Shown piece after piece: positions 16,801-23,345 of a stretch of DNA of 31,413 nt. Origin of the DNA: an uncultured Eubacteriales bacterium (lineage in GTDB: Bacteria; Bacillota; Clostridia; Oscillospirales; Acutalibacteraceae); assembly GCA_905198155.1 (NCBI GenBank), contig CAJKBQ010000030.1, positions 1 through 31,413 on the forward strand, read 5' to 3'. The notes under the pieces are model-generated. The model did not search any database, was not told the origin of the DNA, and saw nothing but the letters and a program-made list of their open reading frames with translations. The position numbers and the translations under genes were made by a program. Positions within the stretch are counted from its first letter, which is position 1. Every line of letters starts with the position of its first letter.

Positions 16801-17260
16801 ACTGGCGGCGATGTTCATTATGTCGTACGAAGCGGATCCGGCGCTGCGCGACGCACTGCGCCAATTCACCGCGGACGACGGGTGCCTGACGGTGCTGATC
16901 CGCGACCCGAACCTGACCGCGCCGTTTATCGCGGAATGCTTCGGGCTGCCGGCGGAATCCGTACAGACCATCCCGTGCGCGGCCGGCACGGTCGAGCCGG
17001 AGCCGGACAGCCTGGGGCAGGCCGTCGCGCACGGGGGTTGCGCGTCGGTGCTGCGGATGATCCGGACGTGCATTCGGATGAAGCCGGTGATGCAGCTGGC
17101 GTCGGTGCTGCAACTGGCGGGCATTGTACTGGGGCTGCTGCTGACAGCGGTGTTCGCGTGCAGCGGTGCGATCGGACAATGGAACGATGCGCTGATATTT
17201 TTGTTTGAATTGTTCTGGTTTGGCGCTGTAATTGGGGTTCCTTCCGTGAAAAGGCTATAA
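13865..17260 (+). CDS. Large membrane protein: acidic repeat-bearing N-terminus and degenerate P-type-ATPase-like C-terminus
   Basis: A 1131-residue protein; start ATG 13865 follows AAGGAGGA. Residues 1 to about 480 are acidic, low complexity (Asp/Glu/Ser/Pro/Asn) and hold two 103-residue copies in tandem. A basic stretch (RRRKKK, about 515) follows, then membrane helices from about residue 590. The order after that looks like a heavy-metal (P1B) ATPase without its working residues: CVCAP (815-819) where CPC sits in a helix of that family; VVQDSALFPG (Asp862) where DKTGT is expected; GWVNGRRVVIGTGETLRKYGI (about 935-953) like the nucleotide-domain GxG segment; AMFIMSYEADPALRDAL followed by LIRDPN (1013-1016) in place of the TGD hinge; then two C-terminal helices. 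No TGE actuator motif is visible. I infer a catalytically dead relative; its function is unknown. It lies in an apparent operon with rlmB and ends before a strong terminator. Confidence 0.82.
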   Translation: MGDSENRRTDDELPSLMRQPISARSEFAYLFRETDDEADVYDYVAEQVQAHRDGELPDADDVPRPADNPPPEPPQALETILRDISIGESDADDAPIVTEQILTSGTHFAPRSGRLSMLFAWLRTKFAARKAADDAQADDGELDDLGKLDGDSDLRDAAGGTAENLEAPDNDDTSAGTDEAEGNAAPVDAVGSENLESLSGNPVSAGAEKPVTGDSVGLEDSRESAALTGAGDPENSKKLGEPGTENAVEPEGSDGDSAPADSAAPENPEAPDNDDTSAGTEEAEGNAAPVDAVGSENLESLSGNPVSAGAEKPVTGDSVGLEDSRESAALTGAGDPENSKKLGEPGTENAVEPEGSDGDSAPADSAAPENPVELSECSVSANSSKPNTDSPDKPDENAAPIDTEKLDELGKDSVSVGAEDSGEPGPENPDKSNENSAAEGSNNPAENAAPTDSDDSAAENPEAPPHIPIQVHIPAELYQMAVEAAVSPTPQLTPEAPVRAVYAKIAQPIRRRKKKEAFVRKLHLSAMLIKESAVQMETVAARRARKTGASLREKLRRLAASLTPGAIRSRARTMTEHPLVQYQPRALHAQAIYALTAGGLLLALRALIHFDAIPALTPAAYPIRYALIQAGLLAAGVLAANRTVFGGIHAMFRRSPYGGADGITGILMLVCTAQSIWTIFRPAALQSGHVALYGAAALLTLGCNALGKRTVCTRIDWARAAAAEKTAETVCLLDEDTPLQELADHHAPDRLTVCTAAGADEAALAENTAVPDGSQQLIGRLSFALLAGCIAIAAACAIVTRSADSAWAALAAALCVCAPTSAGLAMNGPLLRASRRMRPDGAVAGWSTVSLLGETGRLVVQDSALFPGETLVLRRVRTLLDSRIDSAILDAAAVLHEFGGPMGTMFDRILRGDSTVLPAAEQVRAEPDGGVTGWVNGRRVVIGTGETLRKYGIAPPSRDYETKNCPPDMRFAYLAVAGELAAMFIMSYEADPALRDALRQFTADDGCLTVLIRDPNLTAPFIAECFGLPAESVQTIPCAAGTVEPEPDSLGQAVAHGGCASVLRMIRTCIRMKPVMQLASVLQLAGIVLGLLLTAVFACSGAIGQWNDALIFLFELFWFGAVIGVPSVKRL
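14354..14971 (+). repeat. 309-bp in-frame tandem duplication
   Basis: Two copies of a 309-bp unit (103 codons), about 14354-14662 and 14663-14971, differ at only a handful of bases (for example GAT/GAA and AAT/AAC in the DEAEGN/EEAEGN segment). The offset is exactly divisible by three, so the reading frame is kept. Near-identity marks a recent duplication or ongoing homogenisation. Confidence 0.92.
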
Positions 17261-17277
17261 TATTCGGCATTTTGCAC

Positions 17278-17328
17278 AAATCGTCTCGCAGAAAATCAGT
17301 ATGTGAGACGATTTTTATTTTTTTTGCA
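17278..17328 (+). terminator. Intrinsic terminator after the large membrane protein
   Basis: A perfect 10-bp stem AAATCGTCTC / GAGACGATTT (17278-17287, 17305-17314) with a 17-base loop is followed by a long T-rich run. It separates the rlmB operon from the EF-G-like gene. Confidence 0.88.
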
Positions 17329-17336
17329 AAAACCCA

Positions 17337-17365
17337 TTGCATTTCATGAGCAAGTGTTATATAAT
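17337..17365 (+). promoter_or_regulatory. Promoter of the EF-G-like gene
   Basis: TTGCAT (17337-17342), 17 bases, TATAAT (17360-17365). The leader is about 115 bases and includes a short hairpin-rich stretch at 17422-17468. Confidence 0.75.
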
Positions 17366-17421
17366 TTATTAAAGCGCAATTTCAAATTTATAAAATTCGA
17401 CGCAGTGTGCGAAAACCGTGC

Positions 17422-17468
17422 AAAATCCGCGATTTTCTGCGATTTTTCGGGGTTTTGCAGCGCAATAT
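17422..17468 (+). repeat. Short hairpin element resembling the 12-kb repeat array
   Basis: TGCAAAATCCGCGATTTTC...GGGGTTTTGCA has 7-bp complementary ends (TGCAAAA / TTTTGCA). By eye it resembles the TGCAAAATCGCACATTTTCGC part of the repeat at 12268-12300. It lies in the 5' leader of the EF-G-like gene, just before its ribosome binding site. Confidence 0.4.
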
Positions 17469-17486
17469 TGAAAGGAGACGTTATTT

Positions 17487-19547
17487 GTGAAACAGTACGA
17501 GGCGAAAGAAATTCGCAACATTGTCATTGCAGGCCATGCCAACTCCGGGAAGACATCGTTGGCGGAAGCGCTGCTGTACAGCACCGGGACCACCGACCGG
17601 TTGGGTAAAGTGGCAGACGGCACCACCGTGTGCGACTTTGATCCGGAGGAGATCCGCCGGAAAACGACTGTTTCGCTGACCGTCGCACCCATCGAATACA
17701 AAAACCAGAAGATCAACCTGATCGACACCCCCGGCCTGTTCGATTTTGAGGAAGGCATGGCCGAAGGGATGCGCGCGGCGGGCACGGCGCTGATTAATAT
17801 TTCCGGCAAGTCCGGCGTCAACGTCGGCACCGAAAAGGCGTTTGATGCGGCCGGAGAACGCGGGATTGCACGGTTCTTCTTCGTCAACAAGCTGGACTCC
17901 GACCACGCCGATTTTTACAAAGTGCTGACGCAGCTGAAAACGGAATTCGGCCCGGCGGTCTGCCCGCTGGTGGTGCCGTTCGTGCAGGATCACAAGGTGC
18001 AGTGCTACATCGACGTGCTGGAATACAAGGCGTTCCGCTACGAAAACGGCAAGCCGAAGCCTGTGCCGCTGCCGGATATGGGCGAACGGCTGGACGGGCT
18101 GCGGACGGCGATTTATGAGGCCGTTGCGGAAACCAGCGAGGAAGCGTTTGAGAAGTATTTCTCCGGCGAGGCGTTCACGCCGGAAGAGCTGATCGTGGGG
18201 CTGAGCAGCGGCGTGCGCAGCGGCAGCGTGTACCCGGTGTACTGCGGCGCAACGCAGACGATGGACGCGATCGATATGCTGCTGAAAGGGCTGATGTGGA
18301 TGGCGCCCACCGCTGCGCAGAAGCACGCGGAAGTGACGGCGGACGGCGAGGAAATTCAGGTCAGCAAAGACGGCGACACGGCGGCCGTGGTGTTCCGGAC
18401 GGTGTACGACCCGTTTGTCGGCAAGCTGTCGTATTTCAAGACGGTGCGCGGCGTGGTGCGGCCGGACATGATGCTGCTCAATCCGCGGACGGGCGCGCAG
18501 GAGAAAATTGGCAAGCTGATTTGGGTGCGCGGCAAAAAACAGGAGGACGCGGAGTGCGTCCCGGCGGGCGACATCGGCGCCGTCGCGAAGCTGCAAGGAA
18601 CCGCCACCGGCGACACGCTGTGCGCGCCGGATCACCCCGTGGTGCTGGAAGGCGTCCATGAGCCGAACGCGCCGCTGTGCATGGCGATTCTGCCGAAGAA
18701 CAAGGGCGACGAAGAGAAAATCGCCCAGGGCATTGCCAAGATGATGGAAGAGGACCCCGTGATCCGGCTGGAAAACAACAAAGAAACGCATCAGATGCTG
18801 CTGTACGGCGTTGGCGAGCAGCATTTGGACGTGATCGCCTGCCGGTTGAAGTCCCGGTTCGGCGTGGACGTGACGCTCGAAAAACCGCGCGTGGCGTACC
18901 GCGAAACCATCCGCAAAAAAGTCTCCGTGCAGGGCCGCCACAAAAAGCAGACCGGCGGTCACGGACAGTTCGGCGACGTGTGGATCGAGTTTGAGCCGTG
19001 CGACTGCGACGGGCTGGAATTCGCCGAGCGCGTGGTCGGCGGCGCGGTGCCGAAGGGATTCTTCCCGGCGGTGGAAAAAGGGCTGCGCGACTGCATTGTA
19101 CATGGGCCGCTGGCCGGATACCCGGTGGTGGGGCTGCGGGCCACGCTGTATGACGGGTCGTATCACCCGGTGGATTCGTCGGAAATGTCGTTCAAAATGG
19201 CGGCCACGCTGGCGTACAAGGCCGGAATGCCGCAGGCCAACCCGATCCTGCTGGAGCCGTACGGCACGCTGAAAGTCACCGTTCCGGACAGCAGCATGGG
19301 CGATATCATCGGCGAGATCAACAAGCGCCGCGGCCGCGTGCTGGGGATGACGCCCGGCAAAGCGGGGTACCAAGTGATCGAGGCCGAAGCGCCGAGCGCC
19401 GAAATGTATGACTTTTCCACGTTCCTGCGGCAGACCGCGCAGGGACGCGGCAGCTACACGTTCGAGTTCGTCCGGTACGAAGAAGCGCCCCCGATGGTCG
19501 TACAAAAAGTCGTCGCAGAAGCGAAGGCAGCCGGTCAGGTGGACTGA
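17487..19547 (+). CDS. Elongation factor G-like GTPase (FusA paralogue)
   Basis: A translational GTPase of 686 residues with the EF-G domain order. G1 is GHANSGKT (16-23), G3 DTPGLFDF (80-87) and G4 NKLD (134-137), followed by the beta-barrel domain II and the GRHKKQTGGHGQFGDV segment of domain IV. C-terminal domain V includes GDIIGEINKRRGRVLGM. Canonical EF-G has AHIDAGKT and DTPGHVDF; here the catalytic His after DTPG is Leu84, and G1 is GHANSGKT. Both changes, and the short switch I region, fit the separate EF-G-like family found in many Clostridia and actinobacteria, so this is not the housekeeping fusA. Its role in translation is not established. The start is GTG 17487 with AAAGGAG about nine bases upstream. 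It forms a single-gene unit between a promoter and a terminator. Confidence 0.9.
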   Translation: MKQYEAKEIRNIVIAGHANSGKTSLAEALLYSTGTTDRLGKVADGTTVCDFDPEEIRRKTTVSLTVAPIEYKNQKINLIDTPGLFDFEEGMAEGMRAAGTALINISGKSGVNVGTEKAFDAAGERGIARFFFVNKLDSDHADFYKVLTQLKTEFGPAVCPLVVPFVQDHKVQCYIDVLEYKAFRYENGKPKPVPLPDMGERLDGLRTAIYEAVAETSEEAFEKYFSGEAFTPEELIVGLSSGVRSGSVYPVYCGATQTMDAIDMLLKGLMWMAPTAAQKHAEVTADGEEIQVSKDGDTAAVVFRTVYDPFVGKLSYFKTVRGVVRPDMMLLNPRTGAQEKIGKLIWVRGKKQEDAECVPAGDIGAVAKLQGTATGDTLCAPDHPVVLEGVHEPNAPLCMAILPKNKGDEEKIAQGIAKMMEEDPVIRLENNKETHQMLLYGVGEQHLDVIACRLKSRFGVDVTLEKPRVAYRETIRKKVSVQGRHKKQTGGHGQFGDVWIEFEPCDCDGLEFAERVVGGAVPKGFFPAVEKGLRDCIVHGPLAGYPVVGLRATLYDGSYHPVDSSEMSFKMAATLAYKAGMPQANPILLEPYGTLKVTVPDSSMGDIIGEINKRRGRVLGMTPGKAGYQVIEAEAPSAEMYDFSTFLRQTAQGRGSYTFEFVRYEEAPPMVVQKVVAEAKAAGQVD

Positions 19548-19586
19548 TCTGCCCCATTCGGCTCCGCGCCGCACAGATGCATTCAA

Positions 19587-19623
19587 AATCGTCCCGGCGT
19601 CCGTTTGCCGGGACGATTCTTTT
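19587..19623 (+). terminator. Intrinsic terminator after the EF-G-like gene
   Basis: A perfect 12-bp stem AATCGTCCCGGC / GCCGGGACGATT with an 8-base loop, followed by CTTTT. Confidence 0.85.
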
Positions 19624-19655
19624 CGCGGCGTTCGGTCGAAAAATGCGGAAATCGG

Positions 19656-19684
19656 TTGGCTTTTGCGCGAATCTATGCTATAAT
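19656..19684 (+). promoter_or_regulatory. Promoter of the larA-like gene
   Basis: TTGGCT (19656-19661), 17 bases, perfect TATAAT (19679-19684), about 38 bases before the ATG. Confidence 0.75.
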
Positions 19685-19722
19685 AAACCCAAACCGCCTC
19701 ACTTTGAAAGGAGAATCCCCCC

Positions 19723-21003
19723 ATGAGCCAGATTTCGTTCCCATACGGTAAAACCGTCCAGACCATCGACCTGCCGGACGACCGGCTGCGCGGCGTGCTG
19801 CGGTCGCGGATGCACGCGTACCGCTCCGCCGAAAGCGAGAAAGCGCTGGTGGCGCAGGCGCTCGCCCAACCCGTCGGCACGCCGCGGCTGCGCGATATGG
19901 CCGCCGGCAAGCGCAAAGTGGTCATCATTGCCAGCGACCACACGCGGCCGGTGCCCAGCCGGATCATTATGCCGCAGATGCTGGCCGAGATTCGGGCCGG
20001 GAATCCCGACGCCGAAATCACCATCCTGATCGCGACCGGGTGCCACCGCGGCACGACCCGCGACGAGCTGGTCGGCAAATTCGGCGAAGCGATTGTGGCG
20101 CACGAGCGGATTTATATCCACGACTGCACCGACGAATCGATGCTGACCTCGCTGGGCAAGCTGCCGAGCGGCGGCGAACTGTGGGTCAACCGACTGGCAG
20201 CGGAGGCCGATTTGCTGTGCGCCGAGGGATTCATTGAGCCGCACTTTTTTGCGGGCTTTTCCGGCGGGCGCAAAAGCGTGCTGCCCGGCGTCGCCGCGCG
20301 CAAAACGGTGCTGGCCAACCACTGCGCCGCGTTCATCGACAGCCCATGCGCCCGCACCGGCCGCATCGACGGCAACCCGATCCACACCGATATGCTGTAC
20401 GCCGCCCGCGCCGCGCGGCTGGATTTCATTGTCAACGTTGTCATCAATGCCGAAAAACAGGTGGTGTATGCGGTGGCCGGGGACTGCGACCTGGCGCACC
20501 GGACGGGCGTCGCGTTTCTGCGCGAGCGGTGCATGGTATCGACTGCGCCGGCCGACATCGCAATTTCCTCCAACGGCGGCTACCCGCTCGACCAGAACGT
20601 GTATCAGTCCGTCAAGGGCATGACGGCCGCCGAAGCCGCCGTCCGCGCAGGCGGAGTGATCATTATGCTGGCGTCGGCGTCCGACGGGCACGGCGGCGAA
20701 TCGTTTTACGACACGTTCCGCACGGGCGTGCCGCTGCCGGAGCTGTACGCGTCGTTCATGGCGCGGTCGCCGTCGGAAACGATTCCGGATCAGTGGGAAT
20801 CGCAGATTCTGACGCGCATTCTGATGCACGCGCGGGTGATTTACATTTCCGATTTGCCGGACGAAATGGTGCGCGAATTCCGGATGATCCCGGCGCACTC
20901 GCTGCCGGAAGCGCTCGCCGAAGCCGACCGGCTGCTGGGATACGAAGGATCCGTCGTTGCAATCCCGGACGGGGTGGCGGTGATGGTGCAGGCACAGGAG
21001 TGA
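19723..21003 (+). CDS. larA: LarA-family nickel-pincer racemase/epimerase
   Basis: In Lactobacillus LarA, a nickel-pincer nucleotide bound to Lys184 racemises D- and L-lactate by hydride transfer. This 426-residue protein keeps the characterised residues at the same numbers: Arg75 in SDHTRP, His108 in GCHRG, His174 in EPHFFAG, Lys184 in SGGRKSVLPG and His200 in ANHCAAF. That makes cofactor binding very likely. The wider family acts on many alpha-hydroxy acids, so lactate is an assumption. larB, larC and larE, which build the cofactor, are not next to it and must be elsewhere if it is active. The start ATG is preceded by GAAAGGAG. It has its own promoter, and no terminator is seen before the Na/Pi transporter gene that follows after 150 bases. 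Confidence 0.87.
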   Translation: MSQISFPYGKTVQTIDLPDDRLRGVLRSRMHAYRSAESEKALVAQALAQPVGTPRLRDMAAGKRKVVIIASDHTRPVPSRIIMPQMLAEIRAGNPDAEITILIATGCHRGTTRDELVGKFGEAIVAHERIYIHDCTDESMLTSLGKLPSGGELWVNRLAAEADLLCAEGFIEPHFFAGFSGGRKSVLPGVAARKTVLANHCAAFIDSPCARTGRIDGNPIHTDMLYAARAARLDFIVNVVINAEKQVVYAVAGDCDLAHRTGVAFLRERCMVSTAPADIAISSNGGYPLDQNVYQSVKGMTAAEAAVRAGGVIIMLASASDGHGGESFYDTFRTGVPLPELYASFMARSPSETIPDQWESQILTRILMHARVIYISDLPDEMVREFRMIPAHSLPEALAEADRLLGYEGSVVAIPDGVAVMVQAQE

Positions 21004-21085
21004 GGGGCGGAAAATTGATCTCTTTGAGGGGGCGGAAATTGCATCCGCTCCCTTTCACTTTACACAGATTTAACCCGCCAACGGT

Positions 21086-21113
21086 TTTACATTTCACATT
21101 GCACCGGTAAAAT
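21086..21113 (+). promoter_or_regulatory. Possible promoter of the Na/Pi cotransporter gene
   Basis: TTTACA (21086-21091), 16 bases, TAAAAT (21108-21113); five of six matches in each box. Arms CGGTTTTA and TAAAACCG overlap the same region. Confidence 0.5.
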
Positions 21114-21152
21114 AAAACCGAGATAAATCAAAAGTAAAGTGAGCGATTACAA

Positions 21153-22898
21153 ATGGACATTTTTCACATTCTGACGCTGATCGGCGGGCTGAGCCTGTTT
21201 TTGTTCGGGATGAACATCATGGGCGAAGGGCTGGAACGCCGCGCAGGCAGTCGGCTGCAAGGGCTGCTGGCACGAATGACCAGCCGCAAATGGATGGGGT
21301 TCCTGACCGGGCTGGGTGTGACGGCGATTATCCAAAGCTCGTCGGCCACCACGGTGATGGTCGTGGGGTTCGTCAATTCGGGGCTGATGACGCTGAAACA
21401 GTCCATCGGGGTGATTATGGGCGCGAACATCGGCACCACCGTCACCGCGTGGATTTTGAGCCTGAGCGGCATTGACAGCGGCAGCGTGTGGGTGCAGCTG
21501 CTGAAACCGTCGTCGTTCACGCCGGTGCTGGCGCTGGTCGGCGTGGTGCTGCTGATGTTCCAAAAAGACGCCAAGCGCAAAGATACCGGCACCGTGCTGC
21601 TGGGATTTGCCACACTGATGTACGGGATGGAGACGATGTCGGGTGCCGTGTCCGGGCTGGCGGACGTCCCTGCATTTCGCGAATTGTTCCTGATGTTCCA
21701 AAACCCGGTGTTGGGCGTGCTGGTCGGGTGCCTGCTGACAGCGATTATTCAGTCCAGCTCGGCATCGGTCGGCATTTTGCAGGCGCTGGCCGTCACCGGT
21801 CAGATCACATACGCGGCCGCGATCCCGATTATCATGGGGCAGAACATCGGCACATGCGTCACGGCGCTGATCTCTTCGGTCGGCACCAACAAAAATGCCC
21901 GCCGCGCCGCGATGGTGCATCTGTCGTTCAACGTGATCGGGACGGTCGTTTGGCTGTCGGTATTCAGCGTGGTGCGGGCGGTGTTCGCCCCGGCGATTCT
22001 GGGCGAATCGGCGTCGCTGCTGGGCATCGCCGTCGCGCACACGGCGTTTAACGTATTGTGTACCGCGCTGCTGCTGCCGCTGAGCGGATTGCTGGAAAAG
22101 CTGGCATATCTGCTGGTGCCGGAAACGAAAGAGCCGGAAAAAGTCACCGAACTGGACGACCGGCTGCTGGACACCCCGCCGATTGCGCTGGAGCAGTGCC
22201 GCACACTGACGGTTACCATGGCGGACACCGCCGTCCGTGCGCTGAAAAACGGATTGGCGCTGATGACCCGCTATACGCCGGAGCTGGCGGCCTCGGTGCG
22301 GGCGGACGAAAACGAAACCGACCATTACGAAGACATTCTGGGCACCTATCTGGTCAAGCTGAGCAGCCGCCAGATCAGCAAAGACGTCAGCGCCGAATCG
22401 GCGGAGCTGCTGCGGCTGATCGGGGATTTTGAGCGGATCGCCGACCACGCGGTCAACCTGGCGGAAGCGGCAGAGGAGCTGCACCGCAAATCGCTCAGCT
22501 GGTCGCCGGCGGCATCGGCCGACCTGGCGGTACTGAGCGGCGCAGTGCAGGAAATTCTGGACTGGACGCGGAAGGCGTTTGCGGAGCGCGATTTGGCGGC
22601 GGCTGCGCAGGTGGAGCCGCTGGAGCAGGTGATCGACGGGCTGAAAGAGGAAATGCGCGCCCGCCATATTGCGCGGCTGCAAACCGGCGACTGTACCATC
22701 GAGGCCGGGTTTGTGTGGGCGGATCTGCTCACCAATTTGGAGCGCACAGCGGATCATTGCTCCAACATTGCCGGGTGCATTCTGGACATGACGCATTATG
22801 CGCTGAATTTGCACGAATCGCTGCGGGCGTTCCGCGAGGACGATGCGCTGTTCCGCGAAAAATATCAGGCATTCGCCGATAAATATGCGTTGGCGTGA
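21153..22898 (+). CDS. Na/Pi cotransporter family protein with C-terminal PhoU domain
   Basis: A 581-residue membrane protein of the NptA/YjbB type, probably moving inorganic phosphate with sodium. The N-terminal ~310 residues hold two inverted Na_Pi_cotrans repeats, each with the hallmark QSSSA motif (IIQSSSATTVM and IIQSSSASVGI), and GANIGTT/GQNIGTC loops. The C-terminal ~230 residues are soluble, helical and PhoU-like, with two three-helix units: RLIGDFERIADHAVNLAE and LLTNLERTADHCSNIAG carry the E/D-rich metal-binding motif. Fusion of transporter and PhoU is common in Bacillota. The start ATG has only a weak AAGTGAG upstream. Repeated GGTTACA motifs lie just downstream of this gene and may mark phosphate control of the next operon. 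Confidence 0.9.
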   Translation: MDIFHILTLIGGLSLFLFGMNIMGEGLERRAGSRLQGLLARMTSRKWMGFLTGLGVTAIIQSSSATTVMVVGFVNSGLMTLKQSIGVIMGANIGTTVTAWILSLSGIDSGSVWVQLLKPSSFTPVLALVGVVLLMFQKDAKRKDTGTVLLGFATLMYGMETMSGAVSGLADVPAFRELFLMFQNPVLGVLVGCLLTAIIQSSSASVGILQALAVTGQITYAAAIPIIMGQNIGTCVTALISSVGTNKNARRAAMVHLSFNVIGTVVWLSVFSVVRAVFAPAILGESASLLGIAVAHTAFNVLCTALLLPLSGLLEKLAYLLVPETKEPEKVTELDDRLLDTPPIALEQCRTLTVTMADTAVRALKNGLALMTRYTPELAASVRADENETDHYEDILGTYLVKLSSRQISKDVSAESAELLRLIGDFERIADHAVNLAEAAEELHRKSLSWSPAASADLAVLSGAVQEILDWTRKAFAERDLAAAAQVEPLEQVIDGLKEEMRARHIARLQTGDCTIEAGFVWADLLTNLERTADHCSNIAGCILDMTHYALNLHESLRAFREDDALFREKYQAFADKYALA

Positions 22899-22921
22899 AA
22901 TTTCTGCAATTGGATATTGAT

Positions 22922-22951
22922 TTGGACTCCGGGGACGGGGTCCAAATTTTT
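22922..22951 (+). terminator. Intrinsic terminator of the Na/Pi cotransporter gene
   Basis: Stem TTGGACTCC / GGGGTCCAA (one G-T pair) with a 6-base loop, followed by ATTTTTA, 24 bases after the stop codon. Confidence 0.83.
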
Positions 22952-22982
22952 ATGCAGATTTTTATGCGATTTGTCCAGTAAA

Positions 22983-23020
22983 GGTTACAAATGGTTACAA
23001 AAAGGTTACATTGCTGTAAC
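22983..23020 (+). promoter_or_regulatory. Three GGTTACA direct repeats plus inverted repeat: candidate operator
   Basis: GGTTACA occurs at 22983, 22993 and 23004 (spacing 10 and 11 bases, one helical turn). The last copy also forms a perfect inverted repeat GTTACA-TTGC-TGTAAC (23005-23020). The block ends 5 bases before the -35 box. Helical-turn direct repeats of TTACA type just upstream of -35 look like a response-regulator site; the TT(A/C/T)ACA repeats of Bacillus PhoP are the closest I know. Confidence 0.6.
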
Positions 23021-23025
23021 TTTTC

Positions 23026-23054
23026 TTGACTTTTGAATGGCATTATGAGATAAT
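23026..23054 (+). promoter_or_regulatory. Promoter upstream of the zinc-ribbon remnant and lipoprotein pair
   Basis: TTGACT (23026-23031), 17 bases, GATAAT (23049-23054); five of six matches in each box. Confidence 0.78.
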
Positions 23055-23056
23055 GA

Positions 23057-23323
23057 AGCCAGATTCAGGAAGGAAGGCAATTCCGATGCAGCACTTCAGC
23101 TAACAGATCAACGAGGCGATACGTTTATCATAGCAAATACAACACCTCGCATACTCATAGTTATTCGGGTGTGCAGGTTGATGCAAATGGTCACGATTTA
23201 AGGTGTACCCGTTGTAGTGTTCGGAAAGCGAATTCGTATACCGAACATTCTTACACACCGTATCATGATGGAACTGAATACTTCGAAATCTGCACCATTT
23301 GCGGATACGAAATGCACTTCTAA
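23057..23323 (+). pseudogene. Zinc-ribbon protein remnant, frame-shifted from its ATG
   Basis: An open frame of 88 codons ends at TAA 23321 but contains no ATG, GTG or TTG at a credible start. Its C-terminal half reads HTHSYSGVQVDANGHDLRCTRC, later EICTICGYEMHF: two CxxC pairs and several His residues, like the C-terminal zinc-ribbon tails of some secreted Clostridia proteins. A strong AGGAAGG site and ATG (23086) sit in the neighbouring frame and give only MQHFS before TAA; a +1 shift there would join the ATG to the zinc-ribbon frame. The stretch is visibly richer in A+T and in codons such as AAA, TAT, AGT and TTA than the genes around it, hinting at foreign origin. I read it as a decayed gene; a translated short protein by frameshifting cannot be excluded. 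Nothing else gene-like is seen in 22899-23345. Confidence 0.5.
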
Positions 23324-23345
23324 TTTCACAAAGGAGGTCTCCCCC

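Noticed and set aside
17481..20078. 865-codon minus-strand open frame opposite the EF-G-like and larA genes
   Set aside because: Shadow spanning two real genes, a terminator and a promoter; composition is typical of antisense translation.
23086..23103. Five-residue frame MQHFS with a strong ribosome site
   Set aside because: Too short to call a gene by itself; treated as the displaced start of the zinc-ribbon remnant.
23098..23104. prfB-like +1 programmed frameshift at AGC-TAA-C
   Set aside because: The P-site codon AGC would have to re-pair with GCT, which is not a favourable slip, and there is no upstream Shine-Dalgarno at stimulatory spacing.
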